Shown one piece after another: positions 14,301-29,300 of a stretch of 64,000 nt of DNA; the first letter of the stretch is position 1; the number at the start of each line of letters is the position of its first letter. Origin of the DNA: Protea cynaroides (taxonomy: Eukaryota; Streptophyta; Magnoliopsida; Proteales; Proteaceae). The DNA lies in NCBI GenBank assembly GCA_028583415.1, contig CM053273.1, forward strand, positions 88,820,676-88,884,675, in the 5' to 3' direction. Both the position numbers and the translations under genes were made by a program. Under the pieces are notes generated by a model. It was not told where the DNA came from, searched no databases, and was given only the letters and a program-made list of their open reading frames with translations.

Positions 14301-17300
14301 CCCTACCCCTGCCAATAACCCTCTAGTTACCGCCAACCTGCAACTTACCACTAGCCTCGAAAACCCATGCGACTGGTACCGCCAGAACCTACAGCTCCAT
14401 CGAAATTCCACCCTACACCCTCTCTTCCTAATAACTTTGAACTAAACTGGATCTACATCCATCTTCTCTTCCTATTTCCTAATACCTTTGAACCTATCGC
14501 AGGCTCTGTATCTACCTAAAAAAACTACCGCCAGCCCTTACAGCCCTCCATTACCCCTTCTATTGCAACCGCAAGCCCTTACAGCCTTCCTACAGCTACC
14601 GCCACCACCTAATACCTCACCCTAACCCTTAGTTCTCTTCTCAGATCTCATATCTATGAACTAATTTTTCCCTAAAGTTTGTTCTCCTTTGTTTGCCGTG
14701 TATCCCTTATTGCTGGGATAATTTTAAAGAGATCCTAAGGCACGCCATAATCGATTCTTCCCTACACATATATGAAGGTCGACAATTTGCTGCAAACTTG
14801 TCTCTTGGTCTCCCAGAGGATTGATACACGGCATCTTGGTTGAAGAGATTGTTTTTTCCCTGCGATTGATTTGGCATGGTTGATTGAGAAATATTACCAG
14901 ATATCATGTTTTTTTCGAGCATATGATCACTATCAGTTTTGGTTTGTTCTGAATACCCAAATCAAGATTATCTTTTCTTGTGATTGCAATGACTTTTGAA
15001 GTAACCTCTGCTGGAACTGATTTTTATAGAATGGAAAATCTCATCATTCCAGCAAATGCCACAAAACTTGATGGTGGTAACTACTTGATGTGGTTTCATG
15101 CCATGAAACCTTCTATTACTGCTCGAGGGTTATCTGGCTATCTCACAGGAGCTAAAACTAAACCCATTACTGAAAGTGCCTCTTTGGACAAATAGAACGC
15201 TGAGAATTCCTTAGTAATGCAATATCTTCTCAATTCCATGTAATCTGCCATATACTTATGATTGGATACCACTGCCCAAATCTGGAAGTCTGCAAAGGAC
15301 ACATATTCCCAGGTTGGGAATGATGCCTTAATTTGTACTTTGCAAAAAAAAGTCCATGGAACTACACAGAAGGAGTTAACAGTGTCAATATTATACTCAG
15401 TTGAGGAATCATTATTCATTAACAGGCCATCGATTTTTATGATTCCATACACGCAAAGTGTGAAGAAGATGCTACTCTGTTTAAGAAACGGGAAGAAAAA
15501 TACAGAGTCTATACCTTTCTAGCAGGATTGAATGTCGAGCTTGATCCTATTCGCTCACAAATCCTCAGGAAGGATCCTATGCTATGGTTCAGCTTGAAGA
15601 CCAAAGAAGAGCTACTATGTTATTACCCTCTGTCTTTGATATGCCTGCCCTCTAGACATCTACTACACCTCCCAAGGGCTCTACTACATCCAGAGATACA
15701 GTGAAATGTGAGCATTGTGGTAAATCTTGGCACACTAAAGACACATGCTGGAAACTCCATGGTAAACCAGCAAACTTTAAAGCCAAGAGACGAGACAAAA
15801 TTATGCAGAAAACCAAGAACTTCAAGGGCCCATAGGCACATCAGATTGAAGCTCATCAGGTCACTGATCCCACAGCTCCACTGCAAAACAATCAAATTCT
15901 TCAAGCACTCAGTCGTTAGCTCCAACCACCCTCTACTGCCTCCTCCAGACCGCCATCTGTTCCTGCTCCTACCTCTACCACTCCAAGTTCCCACCTTGCT
16001 CGTTCAAGTATGTGTTTTAGTGGTCATTGTGCGTCAATCGTCTCTAATTTCTAATCCTTGGATTATTGACTTTGGTGCCACGGACCACATGACTGGTAAC
16101 CATAGCCTATTTCATCAGTACTTTCCTAATCCTAAAATTAATACTGTTCGTGTGACGGATGGGACTCTCTCCTCTGTATCAAGGAAAGGTTCCATTCAAT
16201 GCACTCCTTCTCTAACTTTGCAGTTTGTTCTTCATGTTCCAAAATTTAATATCAATCTAATGTCTATCAGTAGTATTACCTCTGCTTTGAACTGCAAAAT
16301 TACGTTTTTTTCCCTCTCATTGTCTATTTCAAGATCTGGCAATAGAGAGGACGATTGGATGTGGTAGGATGCAAGGTGGTATATATTTGCTTGAGGAAGG
16401 TATTCCAAAGTCTGTTTCAACTTCCCCAAGCCCATTACATCATCTCTATTCGGCATCCTCTGATCTTCAACAGTGGCACCAGCAGCTCGGGCCGTCATTG
16501 AAATTTTAGCGAGTATTTTTCCTTCTTTAACAAATTAATGTAAACAAGACGAATTTTTTTGCGAAGCTTGCATTCTGGCTAAGCAAACTTGATCTTCGTA
16601 TAGTACATCATTTAGACGCAGTAGTACTGCCTTCCATTTAGTTCATTCTGATGTTTGGGGACCAACCAGAACTAATTCCATTACTGGTCACCGTTGGTTT
16701 GTTACATTTATAAATTGTTATTCCAAAACTACTTGGGTTTGTCTTTTACATAATAAAAGTGAAGTGTTTCAATGCTTTTCACCAGTTTCACAAAATGATT
16801 AAGACTCAATTTCAAGCTACACTACAAATTCTACGAAGTGATAATGGCAAAGAGTACCTTGAGGGCGAGTTCCAATGCTATCTAGCAAAGAATGGAATAA
16901 TACACCAGACAAATTGTGTTGATACTCCTACACAGAAGGGGGTGGCTGAAAGAAAGAATCGCCATCTCTTTAAAGTGGTCCGTGCGTTGATGTTTGCCCA
17001 TAATGTGCCACCACAATATTGGAGTGATGCAATTCTTACATCTGCCTACCTAATCAACCGTGTCCCAACACCTGTCTTGGATTATCACTCCCCTTTAAAC
17101 CTCCTTCTCAGTTATGCAAACCATAATATTCCTCTTAAAATCTTTGGCTGTGTATGCTATGTGGGCAACCATAGACCTCCAGGAAAACTTAAACCCCGAG
17201 GTTTTCGTTGTCTTTTCTTGGGCTATTCTCCAACCTAGAAAGGATATAAGTGTTATAACCCACCCACCCGCTGCACTTTTGTCTCCATGGATGCTCTATT

Positions 17301-20300
17301 CTATGAGCATATTTCCTACTACCCAGCGTCCCATCTTCAAGGGGAGCCTAATTTACAGGAAGATAAACCTCTTATCATGATTCATACTTATGCCCTCTCC
17401 TCTTCCACTTCAAGGGGAGAACACATCCCTATTTCCTGAACCCTCTGTTTCTCCTGAAAATTCTCCTAAACTATTGGCTGAACCCTCTACCGAAAACCTT
17501 CCTAGCCCAGAAGCAATGGAGAAAGCAGTCACTACTTCACCTCGCCTACAAGACTATAGCCGTACCAAACTCAAGCAGGGAAAGACCACCATCATCAACG
17601 CACCTACACACATCCCTTCGCCAGCTTTGGATCCAGAAACTATGTCCGATAATGGGATCCGTCAGTCTGACAATATTCCTCCCTCTGAGTCTGATTTACC
17701 TATTGCACTTCGTAAAGGTACTAGATCCTGTACTCAGTATCCTACTTTGCAGTATGTGTCCTATAAATCATTGTCTCCATCATACCTAGCTTTTGTCTCC
17801 ACTTTGTCTACTATGTTTATTCCCAAACATTGGCAGGATGCAGTTGCAAATGTGAGATGGAAAGCAATCATGGTAGAGGAAATGACTACCTTGAGGAAGA
17901 ATGAGTCATGGTATCTCGTTGACCTTCCACCAGGGAACAAGACTGTTGGGTACAAGTGGATCTTTACTGTAAAGCAAAAAGAAGACAGATCTATAGATAG
18001 ATACAAGGCCAGATTAGTAGCCTGAGACTTCACATAGACTTATGGAATCGATTATCAGGAGACATTTAATCTTGTGGCGAAAATGACTACTATTCGTATC
18101 ATTTTAGCATGAGCAGTACACTTTGATTGGGATCTACAGCAACTAGACGTCAAGAATGCATTCCTTCATAGAGAGTTAGCTGAGGAAGTGTACATGGATG
18201 TTCCTCTAGAGTTTACATCATTAGCCCCTGAAGGAAAAGTATGTAAGCTAAAACGATCTCTCTATGGGCTCGAGCAATCACCTAGGGCCTGGTTTTAGAG
18301 GTTTCACAGGTTTATGATCTCAGTAGATTACAAACAAAGTAATACTGATTACACATTGTTCATTAAGCAGAGGGACGGGAAAATCACTATTCTCATAGTA
18401 TATGCAAATGACATTGTGATTACAGGCAGTGATGATGAAGAAATTAGACAGCTGAAGACCTTCTTGGGAAAGGAGTTTGAAGTAAAAAACCTAGGAAAAC
18501 TGAGATATTTTCTTGGGATTGAGATTGCACGCTCCACCGGAGGTATCTATTTGTCTCAGTGAAAGTACATACTTGATCTTCTTTCAGAGACTAGTCTCTT
18601 AGGGTGTTGGCCCTGTGAGACACCAATTGATCCTAATACCAAGCTACAAGAAAAGACTGATACACCAATTGACAAGGAACAATATCAACGGTTAGTTGAA
18701 AAATTGATATACTTAGCTCACACTTGACCTAATATTGCTTTTGCAGCAAGTTTGGTGAGTTAATTTATGCATGACCCATATACTTCTCATATGGATGCAG
18801 TTCTCCACATATTGCACTATCTGAAATCTGCTCCTGGAAGAGAAATTCTATTCTCTTCTCAAGGTCATCTCAGAGTTGATGCCTACACTGATGCAGACTG
18901 GGCAAAAAATCCAAATAGAAAATCTACCTCAAGCTATTGTACAGTTATTGGAGGAAATTTGGTTACTTGGCGCAGCAAGAAACAGAATGTGGTACCCTGT
19001 TCCAGTGCAAAGGCCGAGTTTAGAGCTATGGCTCAGGGAATATGTGAGCTGTTATGATTGTAGGGATCAAGGAATTAAGTATCGTATATCGATACCATAT
19101 CGGTCAGCTGAAATTAAGAGATGTATTGTATCATATCATGGATACGGTGGATATGCACAGATACACATGGATACAAGGCAAGAAATGCACAAAAATCATT
19201 AAGGAACATACAAAACACAATTTTAAAGCACAAAAACACTTATTAGGATGGTGTCCCTATAGGTTTCAGCCTCCTAGGGTAAGTGTATTTGCATGCTGTA
19301 TTTTTTTATGTAATTTATACTATTTCTCTTGTTTTCATTGGGTGGGATAAATATTTTCAATACATTGTCAATTATGGAATAGTTTTTATATGAATAAAAT
19401 GATGATTTTTTATTGGATGATATACATTATTATGTTACATCCGCATACATTATATCACACTATACAACATATCAGAACAATAAGTACTTAAAGATGAAAG
19501 AGAAAAATCAGATTACGCTTCTCAAAGGGCCTGTTTCCTCCGCCGGACTCAACGAGAGGAAGCACTGCCCCAACATCGATCAGCTACTTCCGACGACTGA
19601 GCACCAAAGACCTGGTATGTCTTTCTTCTTCTTCTTCTTCTTCCTCCTCCTCCTCCTCCTCTGATTTTTGTTCTGCTTTTCCAATCTTTTCTCTGCTTCT
19701 GATTTTTTTTTTCCTTTTATTCTTCTTCCTCCGCTAACGATTTTTTTTTTGTTTTTCCATTCTCTTTTATGCTTCTTCTGATTTTTTTTTTCTTTTATTC
19801 TTCTTCCTCCGCCAATGATTTTTGTTCTGTTTTTCCATTCTCTTTTATGCTTCTTCTGATTTTTTTTTTCTTTTATTCTTCTTCCTCAGCCAACGATTTC
19901 TCTTCTACTTTTCCTTTCTCTTCTATGCTCCTTTTGATTTTTTTTTTCTCTTTTTCTGTGGTTCTACCAGTCACCCCAACGATTTCTCTTTTACTTTTCC
20001 TTTCTCTTCTATGCTCCTTTAGATTTTTTTTTTTTCTCTTTTTCTATGGTTCTACCAGTCACCTGAGACAAAAATCAGTGAGTTGAAACCGCTGATCGAT
20101 ACAATTTTTTAAATTGTAAGGATTTAAAGAGTCATATCTTTTGTATCGACAAGTATCGATCTGTATCAAGCCGATACAGGTCGATATGTTACTGTTTTTT
20201 ACGTATCGGCCGTATCGGAGGGGTATCGGTCTGTATCGAGTGTATCAATATGTATCGACCCATATCGGTTCGATACGGTCGATACCCACATATACACTTA

Positions 20301-23300
20301 CTATTTTAAAAAACTGGAGACGTATCACACTGTATCGTATCGGCCGATACGCCCCATATCATGTCGATACTGGAAGCTTTGGCAGGGATTACTCAAGGAT
20401 CTGGGTATCCATACTACCCAGCCTATGAGATTATTTTGTGACAATAAAGCTGCGATTAGTATTGCTCACAATCCATTACAACATGATAGGACCAAGCATG
20501 TGGAAATTGATTGTCACTTTATCAAGGAAAAATTGGATAGTGGACAGATCTGTGTTCCATATATTCTGTCTAGTGATCAAGTGGCTGACAACTTTACCAA
20601 AGGACTCTCAGGGAAGCAGTTTCATCCATTATTATCCAAGTTGTGCATGTCTGATATATATACACCAACTTGAGGGGGAGTGTTATGAATGTCGAATTAT
20701 AATTATGGGGGTAGATTAGTAATTTAGTAGTTATTTTTTTATTTCTTCTCTATTTATTGTTAGTGGGGATATTATTGTAATTCTGCCTTTAATATTTCAT
20801 TATAAATAAGATGGTAGGATGAAGAGATCACAACTCTCTCATTCTTTTTCTGATTCAACAAGTTGTATCTTGTTTTGGCACACCTTGATGTGGTCTCAAT
20901 GGAAACTTTTAAAAATAAAAAATAAAAAAGAAAAAAGAAAAAGAAAAGAAAAGACAAGTCTAATTTTCCAATAGTATTCGTCGAACCAGCCAATCCTGGT
21001 GTCGTGTGCTGCCCCAGCCTCAGGCTTGGGGCGTTACAACTTGGGAGGGGTGGTTGCATTGTTCGGCAGGCCTTAGGGATCAAAAACAAATTATGAAGCA
21101 GAGTTTCTGGCTTCTATCAACGGATGCCTAAAGGCAAGAGGTATGGGTGTGCGAAAGCTAGGGATACAGTGTGATTCGATGGTTGTGGTTGTTACGATAC
21201 TATGAAAATTGGTTCCTTGATTTGTTTTGCAGGGTTGGCAAGCTTTACAGCCGTTTCAAGATTCGATGACTTGGAAAATTACCAACTGTTATAGGGAGGC
21301 TAATCCGATTGCGGATTATTTAGCAAAAGAGGCTGCTAAGACCAGCGTGTCGGTTGTTGATTTTCCTTCTTTTATTTGGGAAGAGTAGCTGAGAGAAATT
21401 ATGGATCATCCAAGATTTCAATTCTCTTGAGTGGTTTTTTTAGGGGTGGGAGCTTTCTACTAAAGGCAATGCCGAAGGTGGAAGGTTCTTGCCCCTTTCT
21501 TGTATTTTGGTAGATTTTTCCAATAAATTGTAATTTTATTTATTTTATTTCTTAATATATTTTTCACTGATCCTTTAGTGAAAAATAAATAAATAAATCC
21601 TAGCCCTTAGGTTTTCTAGAACTACATTACCAAGTTCCTACCAGAGTCATTCCCTTCCCAAAATGCGTGATAAAGTTCTAATAATGAACAACTTGAAGAT
21701 AAACAGTTTCCCATTTACCAATAGCATAGTCGTCAAGGCACCAAAGCAACCCAAAGCACTGGAGAGGTGCTGGGCGTCTAGGCATACCCAAGGCGTTCCC
21801 AAGGCGTTGTAAGGGTACATCTTAACAAGAGGATTTATACAAAAAGGATGGGGTTAGCGCATCAATTTTTATTGTTTTTAATACGTATGCATGATTCCAT
21901 GCATTATTGATTTATACATCCAATAAAAATGCTAGAAATGACATTACTTATAAATATATAAACAAATAAAACAAGGAGCGATACAATAAGGTGACCAACA
22001 GCCTAGCCCTATCTGACTCCCTAGACGCCTAAGCGACGCCTTGACAACTATGACCAATAGATTCATCATGTGCAAAGTGGCAGAAGAAGATTCCAGTCAC
22101 CTAGTCCCACAATTATCATGATAAAGTTCTTGATTTGTTGTTATTAAAACTTTCTTGAATCTGGTTTTTTACTTTGTCTGTGATTCTGGAAATTTCTAGT
22201 ATATAAACCCTAGCCCTTATCTGTTCTAGAACTACATTACCAAGTTCGTACGGGAGTCATTCCCTTCCTAAAATGCATGATAAAGTTCTAATAATGAACA
22301 ACTTGAAGATAAATGGTTTCCCAATCACCAATAGATTCATCATGTGCAAACTGCAAAGTGGCAGAAGAAGATCAAGTCACCTAGTCCAACACTTTAGCCT
22401 TTAAGTTTACAATTACTGTCTGGGTATACTTTAGTTGCACGGCAGTTGATGCCAAGGGAGGTTTAATGCTTCAATATACATTCATAATATGGACAACTAT
22501 TCCTTCATGGTGAAAGATAGAATCTTGTCAAAGATACTTTCTATTGCAATATGTCAGGAAGGGCACAGAAAGGAACAGAACTATTGAAGGTGTGACTTGA
22601 AGTATATCCAGAATGCATGAGGGCATGAGGCTGTTGAGTGTTGACTCCTTATGCTTGACCAGTCCATTATTTTGCCATTCCAATATCTAGACAACTTAGC
22701 CATTACACATGACATAGGAAACTTGAAATGGGAGAGAAACATACATGTATTTATGGTCTTTTGTTTGTGGTTCCGGTATATGATATTTTATTTTTGTGTA
22801 TCAAACATTCTTATACATTAATAAACTTTCATTGTCATAAGAAAATGATAGCTGATTTCTCTCCTACATCAAAAAAATTTTAATGGCATTTTACCTCCGC
22901 GTCCAATATGAAAGTCACAGCATCTGGCTTACACGATTCCTTTATTATATTTACCAAATCTGGAAATCTTGATGTTGTTTCATCACCATTTCGTGAAAAG
23001 ACCCGTACAGACGCATCAGTTAATCGGTGAATTTGAGCACGCTGACCATCATACCTACAAGAGGGGCCGGGGGGGGGGTAGATATAAATCTGAGGTATTA
23101 AAAATGTCAGATAATTAGTATTATATCCAGGGGCATCCAGCGGTATGTTCTATTCCATAGTTAACGAAAAGAACATTTAGATCACGTTGTACTATACAAA
23201 TCAAGCAATGATTTTTGAGATGTAGAGAGAAAAACCATCCTCAAGAGTACACAAGGGAAAAAGTTCTCCAATAGTGAGAAAAGCCAGATTTAATGAGTAT

Positions 23301-26300
23301 ATACTTCTGTTCAATGCCATTCAAGGATCACTTAAATTCATAAACACTTAGGAAATCTAAACCGTCATGGTTGTTAAAGTGTACCACCAGTAATGGCATA
23401 TTTTAGGAAATATTTTCTCTTGTTTCTAACTTAGAATTGGTTAGGTATGCAGGGGCATACTTGTCTTTGCACCTTTCACATTTATTATAAATAAAGTAGT
23501 TCATGTGATAAAGAGAAACACACTCCCAATCAGTCACAACTTCTCTTCTCTTCTCTTCTCTCTTCTTCTACATTGTCGCTTCTCCTTGTTTTACTTTGTC
23601 ACATGGTATCAGAGCATTACTTCAATCTTTTGTTGCCATTTTGAGTCATTTAAGGATCTTCATTGGGGTGTGCAGCCACCACTCTGCATCTGAAGATTGG
23701 GATGAATACGATTTTATTTGGTTAATTTGTTGCTGCTGGTGCTCTGAACCTATTGGCTGTTCCTCTTCCAGTTCTTTTCCCCCGTCACAACTCACGGTCT
23801 GATCTCCTTTTCCTCGGTTTCGATTGTTGATGATGACCTCTCTTCCAATCCTTCATCTTCCAGGTTTTATTTCCCTATTAATTTTCAGTTATACTAAATT
23901 TTCTTCAGGTCTGTGTATCTCCCCCTTCTGTACTTTTCATCCTTTATTTCTGTTTATGTTTCTGTTTTTTAATACAACACCCTAATTACACACCTTTCGA
24001 CCTGAGATTTTGGGAATTAGTTCTATCCCCTAGGATGACCCAAACCCCACAGATCTTGCTCCCTACAAGCACCTCTGCCGTATGATTTCAGACAGCATTC
24101 AGGGTTGAACCTTTCAGTACTGTCTGTAGTCATTTACAGAATTTTATATAAGTTTTCTGACATTGATTCTTGGTGTTTATCGAATGGATTTGTTAGTTCA
24201 ATGAGTTGGTGACCTTCTTATAAAGTTTCAGATCAGTAGGAGTACTGTGGGTGACATATTCCACCCGAGATTAAGTTGGCTTTCCGGTTTATCTGTCCAG
24301 TCATAAGGAATAAGAAGGTGACATTTCTCTTAATTATATCCAAGGACAGAACTTGGTTAAATCTGCAAAAGTCCCTCTTCCCTGAATTATTTTTTAAATC
24401 ATTCCCATTCTAAATTTTAATTGTCAGAATAGTCCTTACTTTCCTAGTATGTTTCAGTTTTATCCCCAGAATATTCTGGAATTCCAAAAAAAGTTCTAAA
24501 GTGTACTAAAATTATATTTTCACCTTCCAGAACTGTCCTCATCTATTTAGAGTTAATTCCTGTTCCATCCCATACTCTATTGTGTGTCTGATTTCACTCA
24601 TAAACTAACAATTCTGTCATTGCTTTTGTTTGTTCCTTTTTAAAGGTCCTAAACTTCCAATTAATTACAGAATTGCTATTACGCATTTACCCACATTGTT
24701 TGGGTTTGTACTATCTGGGGTGGGCCCATAGCAACCTGTAAGATAGATTTTGTGACCCGAAGTTGCTTTAATACCAAAATTATGGTTTGTGGAACCTGAG
24801 GATCCAGAAGTTATTTTTCCGAGACACTGTTTTGATGCTATTTAATTCTCCATCTGCTGGTCGAAGTTCTCACTAGCAGTTTTGTCCGTTGTTGGTTTTT
24901 CTCTATTGCTAGTTTGATCATTGGTGAAACTATTTGTGTCGGTTGGTATTATTGGTGCACTGATTTATTTCAAAATGACATATCTGAGTTCTCATTCGCT
25001 GCTTCTGCTCCCCTTGGTACACTGGTGATTCTGTTGCTGCTGCAGTGTGATGTTGGGACGCCAATTCTCTTTGTTCTCATCCCCTGCATTATTTATCCAC
25101 ATGGAGTGCTCCACGGGAGGGGGAGATAGAACTTATAAAAGATTATTATTGCTGAACCTTATTGAAGATTATTTGCATGTTGATGAAGATTATTATTTGC
25201 ATTGAAGATTATTTGCCCATCGCTTGTTGCCATTTTTTATTATTACATTGAAGATTATTTGTCTATCACTTGTCAGCGCCTATTATTTGTCTTCTTTGTG
25301 AAAATAATTGCTCATGTCTCCTTTGAGAATATTATTGCCCGTGTCTTTCTTCAAGAAGATTATTTCTAGTGCCTTCCTCAGTTGTTTATTGCAAGCCATT
25401 ATTTGGGCACGGTCTTCCTCTTGTGAGCATTCTTGTGCTGAATCCTAGACTTTGCAATAATGGGGAATCTCAGGAACATGATAGAAAATGAAACGATCAA
25501 GTTTTTGTACCAGACTTCAACCCTGAGTTCTTTCCATAGAGGAACAACCAGGGTAGAAAACATTGAACATGATAGAAAATGAAACGATCAAGTTTTTGTA
25601 CCAGACTTCAACCCTGAGTTCTTTCCATAGAGGAACAACCAGGGTAGAAAACATTGGTTCAACAGTTGAGTATCAATCAAATTTACTGTATGACAGATAC
25701 TCTCTACAACCCCATTAATTCCCCTAAACAGAGACATACATGTTCAGTGACCCCCCGCCAGTTCTTCCCCTTGTGGCTTATACTGCTCAGCTGACTAGAT
25801 CTTGACGTTCAAGAAGAAATGTTCTTGGAAATAGAAAAGTTGAATCTACATTCACACTTCAAAACATTATCAGCATTTTGTCATCTTAACATGGTATTTT
25901 TGTTTCAATTTTAGGCTAAATGATTAACTCCATATATTGCATGACGTAGAAGACCAATCATAGGAACAGTGGTTGATTATGCCATCTCCGAAAGACGCAC
26001 CATCACAATTAGGAAGATCACACAAGGGGCTGCAGCATCAGTTTAAACTTCGAGCCTATTTGTTTTACTTTGACAAGTACTTCGAGTCTTTATATTTGAT
26101 CTAAGGCTCTCTTTGGTACAGTTTATAACTCATAAGTGTCAAGGCGTCACCTAGGCGTCCGGGCAGATTTTGTAAGCCTGGGCACCTTATCACCCTGGGC
26201 AACCGCCTTGTTTTTAATGTGTTTTTTTTTTGCTCTCAGAAACAACACTTATCAGGCAGTACTTATTTATGACTATATCATTGAAGTAAATATTTTTTTA

Positions 26301-29300
26301 ATTTTATATTTCATTTACTTAAGATATTATTCATAAATAAGCAAATATCCCCCCCTAATTTGAATCCAATAAAAATAGTCTAAAATTCAAATTTCAAAAG
26401 GCTAAAAAGTAAACCCTCCAGTTCAAGAACAAAAACTGTATTTTTGGATGCGGGGGCGATTTTCAACTTCCAAATGCTAGGCTTTTTTCCAAATATAAAA
26501 ATTCCATAAATCTTATTATAGTAAAGCATCACTAAAAACCAAGAGTGTACCAAAATAATCTTTTGCTTTGATGCCCAAAAAATAATTTACATGCAGACGA
26601 CTTTAAACAGCATTCGCGTACTCCGAACAAGGTTTGACAGGAGTGTAACTCCTTCATTTTAACTCGAATTCAAGCAATCTTGGATTTGTTAGAAAACTGT
26701 TTATGCTAGCTTTGCAACAAATTCGAGATTGCTTAAATTTGAATCATATTAAAGGAATTACGCTCTAGTCAAATTTGTTAAAAGCATGCAAATGTTAGTC
26801 ATAAATACGTGTTACGTACTTAACTCATTATTTGTTGCTTTGTTGGGTTTCTCATGTTAATTAAGTTATGTCTTAAATACTGATTGTTTATGTAGAATGT
26901 TGCATATATATAAACATTAATATAGCATTAATATTTTAAAAATAAAAAAAATACACTGGGAACGCCTTGGTCGCCTAGGCGTCCAGGATGGCCTCGAACG
27001 CCTTGGATCGACTTGTCGCCTTGAAAACTACGTTTATGAATTATTTATGACAAACCATTTATTAAAATAAATTATAAGTCATAAATAATAACCGTTTGGT
27101 ACTACTAGAAATAATCATAGTTGTCAAGGCGCCAAGGTGAACCAAGGCGTTGGAGGCCTGATGGGGCGCCTAGGTGACCAAGGCGTTCGATTTTTCAAGG
27201 TGTCACAAGGGGGCCTGGGGGCCTGGGCACCTATGCAATGCCTAAGCGACGCCTTGATAACTCTGGAAATAATAATAGATTATCACAATAATGATAAATT
27301 CCTTCAAACATATTTGTAGATTTTAAATTATATTGATTTATTTTAAATATAAATAGATACCATAAATCATACCAAATAACTACAAATGTCATAATAGACT
27401 ATTATATATTCCATATTACAAAACAAAGAGATCAGGAACATAATTCCTCTTATTTTAGCATATCATTAGCAATTTTCCATTTTTATCTTTCTGGGTTTAT
27501 GGCAATTCAGGTCAGTCTTGGTTTACAGATCATGAAGTCTAACATTATAATGTCAGAAAATCATACCAACTAATCCTAAGGGTCCCTCTCCCTTTTTTTC
27601 TGTGTATTTTGATTTTTGAGTTGAGGGTTATAATCGAACTACAAGTAGGGCTTTGCTCCAAAATGTAGGATGTCGCATATAACTCCTAAAGTCTATTTAT
27701 TGAAGAAATTTCAGAGAAATAAAGTAATCTTTTTGTTGCTGAGATGTTTTCCTGCTACATACTGTCGTGGTATGCTACCTCATGATTGTCTAATGTTTTT
27801 TACGGAGTACTAGAGTTTTCCAATGAGTAGAATCATGATTCCAAAAATTATTTTCATACCATTTCTATCTATTTTTTTTCCCTCTCCACATGGGCAGTGT
27901 GGGAAGCCATTTTCACATGCACATCTTAGCTGTCACATGGAAGTATTTATCGGCCCACAAACTGAGGAATGTTTTCCATGTCCTCATCTAGTCATAGTTT
28001 ATTTTTCAAACCAATCTGACTTTTCCATGTATCAACATAATGCTTTGAAATATAATGCTCTCTTGGCAATCCAGTGTATGTTGGGTACTCATAGACAGCA
28101 TTGAGAATCTATCCTTGGGTAATTCAGGACCTTAATGGGGGCAAATGATTTAGGGAGAGTGGAGCTCCTATCGCTTTGCACTGATCTGGATGCTGCTATT
28201 AGAAGCAGGGAGTTCTGTAACATCATAGTTGAAGTGGATTCGGGTACAGTGATAGAATGGGTTGAAAAGAGCAGAAATTCACCCAGGAGATTTCTCATCA
28301 TTTTTTCACATCCGCCACGTCTCCTTCGACAAATGTGTCCTTTCATTGGAGAACTAGGTCAGCCAACTCTTTAACTGAGCTGTCAATGCAAGGTGTTCAC
28401 AGGCGATTCAGGCTTAGTTTAGTGCGCTCCTTGACTCTTCCTATATCTTTATTGTTGTATCATTTTCAGCTTAGTATGGGTATGGCCTCTAGTTGCTCTT
28501 GTTGTACTCTTATATCATCCCAACTAAATGGAGTCGCATACATCGATCTTGTCCTCCAATCTGCTTTATTCAATCTCATACTTGAAACAAGGCTTAAGCT
28601 ATGTATATGTTTCATCACCACCTCCCCTAGACTCATCTTAGGTCTGCCCCTAACTCTTTTAGATTCTTCAATTTGAATCAAATCACTAATCTATACTAGA
28701 GCATCTAATGGACTCCGTTGAACATGGGCATACCATCTCATACGACTTTCTCAGAGCTTATCATGTATCTGCACTACTCCCAAATCAGCTTTAATAAAAT
28801 CATTCCTTACCTTATCCTTCCTAGTTTTGCCACACATCCATCTCACAATCTTCATCTCAGCTACACTAAGTTTATCTATATGATGCTTCTTAACTGCCCA
28901 ACATTCTGCACCATACATCATAGCCAATCAAAATGACTGTCCTATAAAATTTTCCTTTAAGATTTAAAAGAATACACCGATCACACAACACTCTTGACGC
29001 ATCTCTCCACATTATCCATCCTATTTTTAATCCTCTATGAAACATCATACTCCATATCACCTTTTTTATTTATGATTGAACCTGAATACCTAAAATAATC
29101 ACTTTGTTGTATCCCTCTCGTCAATTTTCACCACTTCATTATCCGTCCTTGTGTGGTTAAAGTTACACACCATATACTTCGTCTTCGTTCTACTTATCTT
29201 AAAACCTTTTGATTCCAATGTTGATTTCCATAGCTCCAACTTGACATTAATCCCTACTTTTGTCTCATGCGCTAAAGCAATGTCATCAGCAAAAAACATG

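Larger units (their letters stand above)
13901..20865 (+). mobile_element. Ty1/copia retrotransposon, decayed, with nested insertion
   Basis: Two 180-bp LTRs (13906-14085 and 20681-20860) begin TGTTATG and end AACA. I count 6 differences between them, about 96.7% identity. The direct repeat AGTTG flanks the element on both sides (13901-13905, 20861-20865), so it is a complete insertion. The interior holds a methionine-tRNA primer-binding site, one degenerate gag-pol gene and a polypurine tract. A TATCG-array element (19068-20381) interrupts the RNase H region. The copia sits opposite to LIG6 in intron 11. Confidence 0.95.

Noticed and set aside
19769..20086. Phe/Ser-rich open frame
   Set aside because: It comes from (CTT)n and T-runs in the body of the TATCG element; no family signature.
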